From Asaia bogorensis (GTDB lineage: Bacteria > Pseudomonadota > Alphaproteobacteria > Acetobacterales > Acetobacteraceae), in assembly GCA_945873675.1 (NCBI GenBank), contig CAMCEP010000029.1, positions 1 through 17,067 on the forward strand: a stretch of DNA of 17,067 bases, written 5' to 3'. The notes under the pieces were generated by a model that saw only the letters and a program-made list of their open reading frames with translations, ran no database searches and was not told where the DNA came from. The position numbers were made by a program, and so were the translations under genes. Of the stretch, positions 1 to 6,772 are shown piece by piece; the stretch's first letter is position 1, and every line of letters begins with the position of its first letter.

Positions 1-172
1 CCGCGACAATGCGGAGCAAGGTGGATTTGCCGCAGCCCGAAGCGCCGATCAGGCAAACGAATTCGCCTTTTTCGACAACCAGATTGGCATCCCGCAAGGC
101 TTCAATGCGCTGATCGTTAAGCTCATAGACCTTGCCGACATTGCGCAGATCAAGAATGGGAAGCTCAGCCAT
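1..172 (-). CDS. ABC transporter ATP-binding protein, SsuB/TauB/NrtD type (partial, cut by left edge)
   Basis: Only the first 57 codons are inside the window. The reading starts MAELPILDLRNVGKVYEL and reaches a Walker A motif, GASGCGKS, near residues 45-52, followed by TLLRIVA. That is the normal N-terminus of an ABC ATPase that powers import of a small anion or nitrogen/sulfur compound. The ATG at 172-170 overlaps the end of the permease gene by 8 bp, so the two are translationally linked in one minus-strand operon with the binding protein upstream. The substrate cannot be read from this fragment. Family assignment (nitrate/sulfonate/taurine class) rests mainly on the neighbouring permease and binding protein. 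Confidence 0.9.
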   Translation of the reverse strand, partial: MAELPILDLRNVGKVYELNDQRIEALRDANLVVEKGEFVCLIGASGCGKSTLLRIVA

Positions 173-1013
173 GGTGCGAAGGGCTCCAGCGCAGCAGACG
201 GTTCATGATGGCAACCACAATGCGGTCGGAAATGAAGCCGGCAATGCCGATCACGATCATGCCGCAAATCACCAATTCAGTGCGTGACAAGGTGCGACCA
301 TCCATGATCACGGCGCCAAGCCCTTGCGGCACGCCTGTCATTTCGCCCACCACAATCACGAACCAGGCAAGCCCAAGGCCAAGCCTGAGCCCGGTGAAGA
401 TGGAAGGGAGTGATGCCGGCAGCACCACGCGGAAGAATTGCGCCGTGCCGGAACAGCCCAGCATGGATGCCGCTTCAAACAGGCGCTTTTCCACGCTCCG
501 CACACCGAACACCGTATTCAGCAGAATGGGATAAAAAGCGCCCAGAAACACAAGGAAGAAGGCCGAACGCGGCCCAAGCCCGAACAGGATCATGGAAAGC
601 GGCAGCCAGGCCGTCACCGGAATAGGGCGCATCAATTGCAGGAAGGGGTCCAGCAGCGCGCGCACCTTTTCATTGCGCCCGATTAGTAGCCCAAGCGGCA
701 CCGCAACAAGGGCCGCCAAGGCAAAGCCGCCGTAAACCCGTGTCATGGAAGCAAAAAGATGGAGATGCAGCGTCGCTGAAAACGCATCATCCCAAATGCC
801 GCCAACCGCGAAATCAACCATATATTCAGCAACATCAGCGGGCGAGGGGATAAGCCGCGTCATCCCCGCCTTCACCGCCAGATGCCAGCCCAATAGCAGG
901 GCCAAAGGCACCACGAGCGCGAGCATAAAAGTCTTCAGCCGCGGCCAGAGCATTCCCCTTGGCCGAGACTTCTTTTCTTCAGCCGATCCTTCGGCGGCTA
1001 CACTCGCGCTCAT
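165..1013 (-). CDS. ABC transporter permease, SsuC/TauC/NrtB family
   Basis: This 282-aa inner-membrane protein is a BPD_transp_1-type permease. After a charged cytoplasmic start of about 28 residues, hydrophobic segments follow: one at about 29-48, one around the VYGGFALAALVAVPLGLLIG stretch, and at least three more. The cytoplasmic EAA loop that contacts the ATPase is visible as EAASMLGCSGTAQFFRVVLP. The length is typical of the family. The gene starts 11 bp after the stop of the binding-protein gene, with a GAGGA very close to the ATG, and runs 8 bp into the ATPase gene. It would form the channel of the importer. Substrate specificity is set by the binding protein and is unknown. Confidence 0.93.
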   Translation of the reverse strand: MSASVAAEGSAEEKKSRPRGMLWPRLKTFMLALVVPLALLLGWHLAVKAGMTRLIPSPADVAEYMVDFAVGGIWDDAFSATLHLHLFASMTRVYGGFALAALVAVPLGLLIGRNEKVRALLDPFLQLMRPIPVTAWLPLSMILFGLGPRSAFFLVFLGAFYPILLNTVFGVRSVEKRLFEAASMLGCSGTAQFFRVVLPASLPSIFTGLRLGLGLAWFVIVVGEMTGVPQGLGAVIMDGRTLSRTELVICGMIVIGIAGFISDRIVVAIMNRLLRWSPSHHG

Positions 1014-1024
1014 TTCCTCAGCCT

Positions 1025-1978
1025 TCAGGAAGTCGCGACTTCATTCGAGAAGCGCGCGTTCAGGAACTTGTCGAAATTCGGCAAGGCGCGGATCTGGCGC
1101 ATTTCCAGCATTTGCTGGGCATAGGCGCGCGCCTGCGTGATCACCGTATCGTCAAGCTTCCAGATATATTCGACATTGTTTTCGGCCAAGGCGCGGTCAA
1201 CGGCAGCGCGCTGCGCGCCCAGAATGCGCACGGTCGCTTCCGCCACTTCGGCCTTATTCGCCATCATGTATTCGCTGGCGCGGCGGTGAATGCCAAGCAT
1301 GGTCCGCACCAGGGCAGGGTCTTGCGCGATCATCGCCTCAGAGGTGGCGAAAATCATGTTCAGCCCACCCATGGCAGTGCCATAGGGGTATTCAACCAAT
1401 TGGCCGACACCGGATGAAAGCGAAAGCCCTGGGCCGGGTTCGGCGCCCACATAGGCATCAATATCGCCGCGGGAGAGCATGGCGTGCATTTCGCCGAAGG
1501 GCACGCGCACGCTGGTAACATCGCGTACCGTCATGCCGCTTTGGCGCAGCCGCTCCAGAATAAACACTTCCTGGGTGGAACCAGGCCAAATGCCAATGCG
1601 CTTCCCGCGCAGCCCAGCAATATTGCTGATGCCCGACCCTGCCTTGGCAATCACGCCCATGCCGCGATTGCAGAAGGCGCCAACAACCACAACGGGTTCA
1701 CCCGCCGCAGCACCAAGCGTGCCTGCCGCAATGCCGAAGCCAGCGAAATCCACGCTGCGCGTGACAACCGCATTCTTGCTGTCTGTCGGGCTGTCAAAAG
1801 TGGTGATTTCAATCGTGAGACCCGCCGGCGCGAAGCGCTGATAGAAATGCGGCGTCATGGAATGGATCAGCCGGAGCGATCCCATTTTCACCGTGCGTGC
1901 GGCTTGCGCCCGCGCAATGGAAGGGGCGGCGAGGGGTGCCAGCGCAATAGCACCCAGAAGATGACGACGTTGCATCAT
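1025..1978 (-). CDS. ABC transporter substrate-binding protein, NMT1/SsuA-like, exported
   Basis: The protein (317 aa) begins with a cleavable export signal. MMQRRHLLG has a twin-arginine-like pair, followed by a hydrophobic Ala/Leu stretch and a likely AxA cleavage at ARAQA near residue 25. The mature part reads as a type-2 periplasmic binding protein of the nitrate/sulfonate/taurine/NMT1 group: VKMGSL at its start, DFAGFGIAAGTLGAAAGEPVVVVGAF, then GLRGKRIGIWPGSTQ and a GDIDAYVGAEP segment. A strong AAAGGAG site lies 5 nt before the first of two adjacent ATG codons. It sits 21 bp after the allophanate hydrolase C-domain gene, so the transporter is probably co-transcribed with allophanate hydrolase. 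The ligand is likely a nitrogen compound whose breakdown gives allophanate. That is inference from context only. Confidence 0.92.
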   Translation of the reverse strand: MMQRRHLLGAIALAPLAAPSIARAQAARTVKMGSLRLIHSMTPHFYQRFAPAGLTIEITTFDSPTDSKNAVVTRSVDFAGFGIAAGTLGAAAGEPVVVVGAFCNRGMGVIAKAGSGISNIAGLRGKRIGIWPGSTQEVFILERLRQSGMTVRDVTSVRVPFGEMHAMLSRGDIDAYVGAEPGPGLSLSSGVGQLVEYPYGTAMGGLNMIFATSEAMIAQDPALVRTMLGIHRRASEYMMANKAEVAEATVRILGAQRAAVDRALAENNVEYIWKLDDTVITQARAYAQQMLEMRQIRALPNFDKFLNARFSNEVATS

Positions 1979-1999
1979 GAATTCTCCTTTGTTGAAGCC

Positions 2000-2398
2000 T
2001 CAAGCGGGGGTTGCGATGCTGGCGAGAAAGGCGCGCCAGCCACCAAAACGGGTAATATCCTCAGCACCCTGCAAGCCTTCCGGTTCCACCAGAAAACCCT
2101 TGGGCCTGCTGCCATCAGCCAAAAGCAGCGTGCCAATTCCAAGCGGGGCGGGAATGCGAGAAACAAAGCGGCCAAAGCCATCATCGGGCAAAGCCCAAAC
2201 CTCGGTCGCAATCGCGGCGCCTGTACCGGGCGCGACACGTAACAGCCCAGGCCGACGCGGCGGGCCACCCGCAAGCGCATAAAGCCGATAACAGGGCTCG
2301 GTCAGCACCGCGCGGCGCAGCACGCCGCCTTCGGATACCAATTCATGGTTAAGCGGCAGGCCCGAAAGATGCGCGCCAACAGCGACAATTTCGATCAT
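2000..2398 (-). CDS. Allophanate hydrolase C-terminal domain as a separate protein
   Basis: This 132-aa protein matches the C-terminal domain that normally ends a roughly 600-aa allophanate hydrolase (AtzF, or the hydrolase half of yeast urea amidolyase). Recognisable pieces are VGAHLSGLPLNHEL near the start, CYRLYALAGGPPRRPGLLRV, EVWALPDDGFGRFVSRIPAP, LGIGTLLLADG, KGFLVEP and the terminal ITRFGGWRAFLA. In the fused yeast-type enzyme this domain has been reported to act on N-carboxycarbamate, the product of the amidase step. Here it is its own gene, and its ATG overlaps the amidase TGA (ATGA, 2398-2395). That points to coupled translation and probably a two-subunit enzyme rather than a broken gene. 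It is followed 21 bp later by the transporter genes. Confidence 0.88.
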   Translation of the reverse strand: MIEIVAVGAHLSGLPLNHELVSEGGVLRRAVLTEPCYRLYALAGGPPRRPGLLRVAPGTGAAIATEVWALPDDGFGRFVSRIPAPLGIGTLLLADGSRPKGFLVEPEGLQGAEDITRFGGWRAFLASIATPA

Positions 2399-3747
2399 GC
2401 GGCCACTGCCTTTTCTGCTGCCGCCTGACGGCGCGTGAATTCCTGTGCGAAGGCCATCAGCGCTGCATCTGTGCCGCGCGGGCCAATCAACGTAATGCCC
2501 GCAGGTAAGCCATCCGGGCGCTTTGGCCCCGGCAGCGCAAGTGCAGCAAGGTCAAGCAAATTGACGAAATTCGTATAAACCCCTAACCGCGCATTGGGCG
2601 CAAAGGGGTCCGCCGCCAGCGCCGCAAGCGTTGGGAAACACGGCACTGAAGGCACCACCAGCACATCATGCGCGGCAAAGAAATCCTCGGCCACGCGGCG
2701 ATATTCGGCAAGCTTATACATGCCACGAAAGGCATCCACGGCGCTGAAGCCATTGGCACCATCAATGATCTTTTGCGTCACCGGATGCAGCGCGCCGGGA
2801 TGGGCGCGCGCGAAATCGCCAAAAGCCGCCGCGCGTTCCGCAACCCATGGGCCTTCGTAAAGCAACTTGGCGGCATCCAGCATGTCGGTAATCGCTGCTT
2901 CCTGCGCTGAAGGCAGCAAGCCCAAAGCCGCCACCCAGGCCGCGCGACCGGCGGCATCATCCAAATGCGTATCGGCTGCGCGGGGGATGGCGATGCGCGC
3001 TGGCGCAATGCCCGGTTCACGCCAAGTGATTGGCCGGCTGAAGGGATCAGCGCGATCCTCACCCGCCAAGACGGCAAAGCCCGCCCAGGCATCTTCAAGG
3101 CACGTCGCGAAGACAGAAACGCAATCAAGGCTGCGGCAGGCCGGCACCACGCCGCGCGTGGAAACCGCACCAACTGACGGTTTTAACCCGACAATGCCAT
3201 TCAGCGCCGCCGGCACGCGGCCAGACCCCGCCGTATCCGTCCCCAGCGCCAGCGTCACAATCCCGCGCGCCACGGCAACCGCCGAACCGGAAGATGACCC
3301 GCCCGGCACATGCTCAGCCGAAATGGCATTGCGCGGCACGGGATAAGGCGTGCGCACGCCAACCAACCCAGTCGCGAATTGATCAAGATTGGTCTTGCCC
3401 AGGATGATGGCACCCGCCGCGCGCAGGCGGCGCACCACTTCCGCATCCTCGGCCGGTACATGGCTGAAATCCGGGCAGGCGGCAGTCATGGGCCGGCCGG
3501 CCAGGGCGATATTATCCTTCACCGCCACCGGCAGGCCCCAAAGCGGATAGGCCACCGGGTCAAAGCCGGGCAGGGCGCTGATCGCTGCCGCGATCACCTC
3601 TGGCGGCGCCACGTCCAGGAAAATCCCGGGATCATCGGCGGCTTCAAGTCGGCGCAACGCCTCCGCCATGACAGCCTGCGGGGTCAGCCCGGCGCCATAG
3701 GCGCCATGCAGCGCGGCGCGTTGGAAGGGAAGGGTGGTCAACTTCAT
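2395..3747 (-). CDS. atzF: Allophanate hydrolase, amidase subunit (AtzF-type, amidase signature family)
   Basis: The protein hydrolyses allophanate (urea-1-carboxylate), the last step of ATP-dependent urea or guanidine breakdown. The amidase-signature Ser-cisSer-Lys triad is complete: Lys77 in AVKDNIAL, cis-Ser151 in GGSSSGS and nucleophile Ser175 in DTAGSGR. The allophanate-specific stretch LLYEGPWVAER gives Tyr297 and Arg305. I recall the matching Tyr299/Arg307 as substrate ligands in the Granulibacter enzyme. CRSLDCVSVFA is also typical of AtzF. An open frame continues upstream to 3885, but I chose the ATG at 3747 because MKLTTLPFQ fits the family start and because the 3799-3824 operator would otherwise lie inside the gene. 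At 450 aa it lacks the usual C-terminal domain, which is the next gene. Confidence 0.93.
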   Translation of the reverse strand: MKLTTLPFQRAALHGAYGAGLTPQAVMAEALRRLEAADDPGIFLDVAPPEVIAAAISALPGFDPVAYPLWGLPVAVKDNIALAGRPMTAACPDFSHVPAEDAEVVRRLRAAGAIILGKTNLDQFATGLVGVRTPYPVPRNAISAEHVPGGSSSGSAVAVARGIVTLALGTDTAGSGRVPAALNGIVGLKPSVGAVSTRGVVPACRSLDCVSVFATCLEDAWAGFAVLAGEDRADPFSRPITWREPGIAPARIAIPRAADTHLDDAAGRAAWVAALGLLPSAQEAAITDMLDAAKLLYEGPWVAERAAAFGDFARAHPGALHPVTQKIIDGANGFSAVDAFRGMYKLAEYRRVAEDFFAAHDVLVVPSVPCFPTLAALAADPFAPNARLGVYTNFVNLLDLAALALPGPKRPDGLPAGITLIGPRGTDAALMAFAQEFTRRQAAAEKAVAA

Positions 3748-3798
3748 AACCGCCCATCCGCAAACCGCGTGCCGCACGAAAAGCGGGCTGGAGGCGCC

Positions 3799-3824
3799 AA
3801 TTGTATACAGTTCTGCATACAATT
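3799..3824. promoter_or_regulatory. Probable GntR/FCD operator in the amidase promoter region
   Basis: A 26-bp inverted repeat has two 12-bp arms, AATTGTATACAG and CTGCATACAATT, that match at 11 of 12 positions around a TT centre. Each arm also carries a near-palindromic core of its own (TGTATACA and TGCATACA), centred 12 bp apart, which would suit two dimers. TTGTATACAA-like sites are established targets of several FCD-class GntR regulators. It lies between the end of the GntR gene and the ATG of the amidase, about 50 bp upstream of that start, so the adjacent regulator is the obvious ligand. It probably controls the amidase-transporter operon. Confidence 0.75.
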
Positions 3825-3865
3825 TGGGCGGGCCGAGATGCATCTGCCCAAGCGTGCGGCGGGTT

Positions 3866-4555
3866 TCAAAGGCGTGCCTCACCACCGGCCATCACGCCCA
3901 GGCTGCCCTCGGTCGCTGCCAAATGGGCGCGCATCGCTGCCGCCGCCGCCGCGCCATCACCCGCACAAATCGCCGCAACAATGGCGCCGTGTTCCGCATG
4001 AGAGGCCGCGAGCCGATCCTTCCCCCCAAGCTGCGCCGCGCGAAAGGGGGCCAGACGCCGGCGCGTCACCTCGGCCAATTCCGCCAAATAGGCATTGCCA
4101 GCACCCTGATAGAGCGCCTCATGGAACGCCACATTGGCCGCGCGATATCCCGCCACATCCTGCACTGAAACCAGCCGCGCCATTGCCTCATGCCGCGCCT
4201 TCAATTTGGTTTTTTCCCTGCGCAGCAAGGCATCCGCGCAAAGCCTGGCGCAGATCGCCTCAAGCTCCGCCATCGCAGCGAACATCTCCGCCACACGCCT
4301 TGGCTCAGGCCGCGCCACCACCGCGCCGCGCCGCGGGCGCTGCTCCACGAGGCCGGTTGCGACCAGCAGACGCAAGGCTTCGCGCACCGGGGTGCGGGAT
4401 GCGCCATGGGCCAGTGCCAGGCGTTCTTCTTCCAGCGTCGTGCCGGGGGGCATTTCACCCCTGGTGATCGCCTCAGCCAAGGCCGCCGCAATGGCCTCAG
4501 CCAGGGTTGGGCGTGTTTCGGGGGCAGCGGGCAGGGCCGAAAGGTCAAGCGGCAT
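3866..4555 (-). CDS. GntR-family transcriptional regulator, FadR/FCD subfamily
   Basis: This is a 229-aa DNA-binding regulator. The N-terminal winged helix-turn-helix is clear at about residues 17-75: LAEAIAAALAEAI, EMPPGTTLEEERLA, then SRTPVREALRLLVATGLVEQ and RRGAVVARP. The C-terminal all-helical FCD domain has the expected histidines in VAFHEALYQGAGN, in ASHAEHGAIVAAI and in MRAHLAA. The usual metal-ligand Asp before AFH is Asn here. It is encoded just upstream of, and in the same direction as, the allophanate hydrolase operon, with a good operator between. It is therefore probably a repressor relieved by a nitrogenous effector. An alternative ATG at 4585 would add ten residues; neither start has a strong ribosome-binding site. 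Confidence 0.9.
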   Translation of the reverse strand: MPLDLSALPAAPETRPTLAEAIAAALAEAITRGEMPPGTTLEEERLALAHGASRTPVREALRLLVATGLVEQRPRRGAVVARPEPRRVAEMFAAMAELEAICARLCADALLRREKTKLKARHEAMARLVSVQDVAGYRAANVAFHEALYQGAGNAYLAELAEVTRRRLAPFRAAQLGGKDRLAASHAEHGAIVAAICAGDGAAAAAAMRAHLAATEGSLGVMAGGEARL

Positions 4556-4705
4556 GGGGTGAGATATCCATCCAGAACGGTCCATTCGGATGCTGGCTCA
4601 GCATGTCCCGTGCCGCGCCTTGCCTCTATTCACCATGATGGGCGAGATGTTAATGAAAGGAACAGTAATTCAGCAGGAACATCAGGGAGACAGGTGATCA
4701 GCAGC

Positions 4706-5299
4706 ATGAAGGGAATAGCCGCCGATGCGCGGGTCATGACCTCACGCGGGGATCGACTTGCCGCCCGGCTTGGGCCTGGCATGATGCTCCTGGCCGTCAC
4801 CCCCGGCGTTGCGCCGTTTCAGCGCGTGCTTGGCATAAGGAATATTCCCTATCGTGGCCCCCTTATCCGGGTTCTGCCCGGTGTTCTTGGGAATATGGCG
4901 CCGCGCGAGGATTTGCTGCTGCTGCCCGATCAGGGTGTGGTGTTTCAGGGCCGCGCCTATCGCGTTGGGGACCTTGTTGACGGCGTCGCCATCCGGCAGG
5001 AAGCAGCGCCATCCCATTTCACCGCGATTGACATATTGGTGGAAGGCCGCGCCGCCATTCTGGTGCAGGGTGCTTCGCTTGAAATGGGGCGGGCGCAGCT
5101 TCTGGCGCCGGGGCCTTTGCAGCGCGTGCCAGTTGATGCCGCCATTACGGCCCATATTGCCCTGATGGCCGCCGAAATTGCGCTTGAGGAGGAACCCAGC
5201 CCGGATGAGGCGCTGCCAGCGCCGCTTCCGCTTGCGCCCATCAGCGCACCCAAACCCGCTTTTAGCCCATTGCCATCCTTGAAACTGCCGCTTCAATAA
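4706..5299 (+). CDS. Degenerate Hint_2-like domain protein, function unknown
   Basis: The 197-aa product resembles the Hint_2 domain proteins common in Acetobacteraceae and Rhodobacteraceae. Matching landmarks in order are TSRGDRLAARLGPG (usually TPxGxxxVExLxPGD), QRVLGIR (usually xRWIGRR), GPLIRVLPGVLG, APREDLLLLPDQGVVFQG (usually RDLxVSPQHRVLV), VGDLVDGVAI and AIDILVEGRAAILVQGASLE. The self-splicing nucleophile at the domain start (normally Cys) and the SPxH histidine are both absent, so autoprocessing is unlikely. The tail from about residue 160 is Pro/Ala-rich. ATG 4706 was chosen because MKGIAADARV aligns with the domain start. A GTG at 4694 sits 3 nt behind AGGGAGA and is a real alternative. 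The open frame further upstream is antisense to the GntR gene and is not believed. Confidence 0.7.
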   Translation: MKGIAADARVMTSRGDRLAARLGPGMMLLAVTPGVAPFQRVLGIRNIPYRGPLIRVLPGVLGNMAPREDLLLLPDQGVVFQGRAYRVGDLVDGVAIRQEAAPSHFTAIDILVEGRAAILVQGASLEMGRAQLLAPGPLQRVPVDAAITAHIALMAAEIALEEEPSPDEALPAPLPLAPISAPKPAFSPLPSLKLPLQ

Positions 5300-5378
5300 A
5301 GCCGAACAGATCGCTTCCTGCTCTTTCGAAGCCTGCCTGAATTGGTTAGAAAAAGCTCGTCTTCCCTGGAGAAACACC

Positions 5379-6551
5379 ATGACCGAGGCTGCAATCATCG
5401 GCTGGGCGCATAGCCCCTTTGGCAAACTCGAAGCCGAACCGGATCTGGAAAGCCTGATCGCCCGCGTGGCCCGCGCCGCTATCGAGGATGCGGGGATTTC
5501 CCCCGCCGAGATTGATGCCGGCTTTGTCGGCATTTTTGGCGAAGGCTTCACGCCGCAGGGCTTCCCTGCCTCATTGCTGTTGCAAAGCGTGCCGGAAATG
5601 CGCTTCCGCCCTATCACGCGCTATGAAAACGCCTGCGCCACGGGCAGCGCCGCCATCCATGGCGCGCGGGATTTCATCGCCGCCGGGCGTGGCCGCTTCG
5701 CGCTCGTGGTGGGTGCCGAAAAAATGACGGCGACCCCCGGCCCCAAGATTGGCGAGATTTTGCTGACCGCTTCCTATCGCAAGACGGAATCCGACATTGA
5801 AGGCGGCTTTGCCGGCGTGTTTGGCCGTATTGCGGAAGCCTATTTCCAGCGCCATGGGGATCAATCCGATGCGCTCGCCATGATCGCGGCCAAGAACCAC
5901 AAGAATGGCGTGGACAACCCTTGGGCGCAGATGCGCAAGGATTTTGGCTTCGATTTCTGCCGCAACGAAAGCGAGAAAAACCCCTATGTGGCGCGCCCCT
6001 TGAAGCGCACGGATTGCTCATTGGTGTCAGATGGCGCGGCGGCGCTGGTGCTGGCCGATACTGAGACGGCGCGCAGCATGGGCAAGGCAGTGCGCTTCCG
6101 CGCTGCTGTGCAGGTGAATGAATACCTGCCCATCGCGGCCCGCGATATCATCCGCTTTGATGGCGCGCGCACCGCCTGGCAGCGCGCCTATGAACAGGCC
6201 GGCGTTGGTGTTGGTGACCTCTCCTTTGTGGAGACCCATGATTGCTTCACCATCGCCGAGCTTATTGAATATGAGGCGATGGGGCTGGCACCTGAGGGCA
6301 AGGGCGGCAGAGCCGCCTTGGAAGGCTGGACATCAGCCGGCGGCAAGCTGCCGGTGAACCGTTCGGGCGGGCTGAAGGCCAAGGGCCACCCAATTGGGGC
6401 GACTGGCGTTTCCATGCATGTGCTGGCGGCGATGCAGCTTTGCGGGCAAGCGGGTGCCATGCAACTCCCGCGTGCAGATTTGGCCGGGGTCTTCAATATG
6501 GGCGGCGCGGCGGTCGCGAATTATGTCTCAATTCTTGAGCGCGCGAGTTAA
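5379..6551 (+). CDS. Thiolase family protein (SCP2/SCPx-type acetyl-CoA acetyltransferase)
   Basis: This 390-aa protein has the thiolase fold of the sterol-carrier-protein-like group. Catalytic landmarks are Cys86 in ENACATGS, His287 in FVETHDCFTIAE and His337 in KAKGHPIGATG. The second active-site Cys of classical thiolases, expected in a CxG motif near the C-terminus, is replaced by the FNMGGAAVANY stretch, as is normal in SCP2-type members. It should catalyse acyl-CoA condensation or cleavage in the cytoplasm. The true substrate is unknown, and no beta-oxidation or polyketide partner gene is next to it. The ATG has a clear GGAG site 7 nt upstream. The gap to the Hint-like gene is 79 bp, and an intrinsic terminator lies about 120 bp downstream. 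Confidence 0.92.
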   Translation: MTEAAIIGWAHSPFGKLEAEPDLESLIARVARAAIEDAGISPAEIDAGFVGIFGEGFTPQGFPASLLLQSVPEMRFRPITRYENACATGSAAIHGARDFIAAGRGRFALVVGAEKMTATPGPKIGEILLTASYRKTESDIEGGFAGVFGRIAEAYFQRHGDQSDALAMIAAKNHKNGVDNPWAQMRKDFGFDFCRNESEKNPYVARPLKRTDCSLVSDGAAALVLADTETARSMGKAVRFRAAVQVNEYLPIAARDIIRFDGARTAWQRAYEQAGVGVGDLSFVETHDCFTIAELIEYEAMGLAPEGKGGRAALEGWTSAGGKLPVNRSGGLKAKGHPIGATGVSMHVLAAMQLCGQAGAMQLPRADLAGVFNMGGAAVANYVSILERAS

Positions 6552-6673
6552 AGGCCGACTGCTTTGCCGCCGAAACTGCGCCGGAATCTCTGGCACGCTT
6601 GATGCATAGCTTAGTCCGTCTGGTAGCGGGATAGCCCGCTCCTGGCAGCTTAGCCTTCCTCAACCTTGCCTAA
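6552..6673 (+). other. 122-nt non-coding stretch between thiolase stop and terminator
   Basis: I see no gene here. It contains a small hairpin (AGCGGG and CCCGCT around ATAG, within 6620-6645) and two copies of AGCTTAG flanking it. It leads straight into the strong terminator at 6674. It may be just the 3' untranslated region of the thiolase mRNA, or the source of a 3'-end-derived small RNA. It does not fold as a tRNA and I recognise no known RNA family. Confidence 0.3.
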
Positions 6674-6705
6674 GGGCCACTCCAATGGAGTGGCCCTCTT
6701 TTTTT
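6674..6705 (+). terminator. Rho-independent terminator after the thiolase gene
   Basis: A perfect 10-bp GC-rich stem (GGGCCACTCC and GGAGTGGCCC) with an AAT loop is followed by TCTTTTTTT. It is oriented to stop plus-strand transcription from the thiolase. The opposite strand has no T tract after the stem, so it works in one direction only. Its last two T residues form the start of the -35 box of the next promoter. Confidence 0.93.
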
Positions 6706-6731
6706 GACAATTTTCTTTCGCATTTTGCAAT
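6704..6731 (+). promoter_or_regulatory. Predicted sigma-70-type promoter of the GGDEF-EAL gene
   Basis: A perfect -35 hexamer TTGACA (6704-6709) is followed by a 16-bp spacer and TGCAAT (6726-6731; four of six positions match the -10 consensus). The surrounding DNA is unusually AT-rich for this window. Transcription would begin near 6738, about 35 nt before the ATG at 6773. The -35 box overlaps the T tract of the preceding terminator. Confidence 0.55.
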
Positions 6732-6772
6732 GCATTTTCATTATGGAATGGACAAAGTAAGAACAGCAACTT

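Noticed and set aside
1484..2242. 252-codon plus-strand open frame across the binding-protein gene
   Set aside because: Antisense to the binding protein and C-domain genes; composition is that of a shadow frame.
3748..3865. Guanidine riboswitch in the amidase leader
   Set aside because: Only 118 bp are available, most of it the DNA operator; I see no conserved guanidine-aptamer motif or terminator-like switch.
3748..3885. 46-residue N-terminal extension of the amidase
   Set aside because: It would overlap the end of the GntR gene, place the operator inside coding sequence, and has no amidase-family resemblance.
3310..4467. 385-codon plus-strand open frame across the amidase and GntR genes
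   Set aside because: It is antisense to two well-supported genes, rich in Arg/Pro/His low-complexity stretches, and matches no family pattern.
4190..4705. Long N-terminal extension of the Hint-like protein
   Set aside because: The extension is antisense to the GntR coding region and reads as shadow sequence; the family-like part begins only after 4706.
4742..5617. 291-codon minus-strand open frame opposite the Hint-like and thiolase genes
   Set aside because: It overlaps the start of a clear thiolase gene and its ribosome-binding site on the other strand and has no recognisable motif.
6552..6673. tRNA gene ending at the terminator
   Set aside because: No cloverleaf, no GTTC-type T-loop and no CCA-end acceptor pairing could be found.
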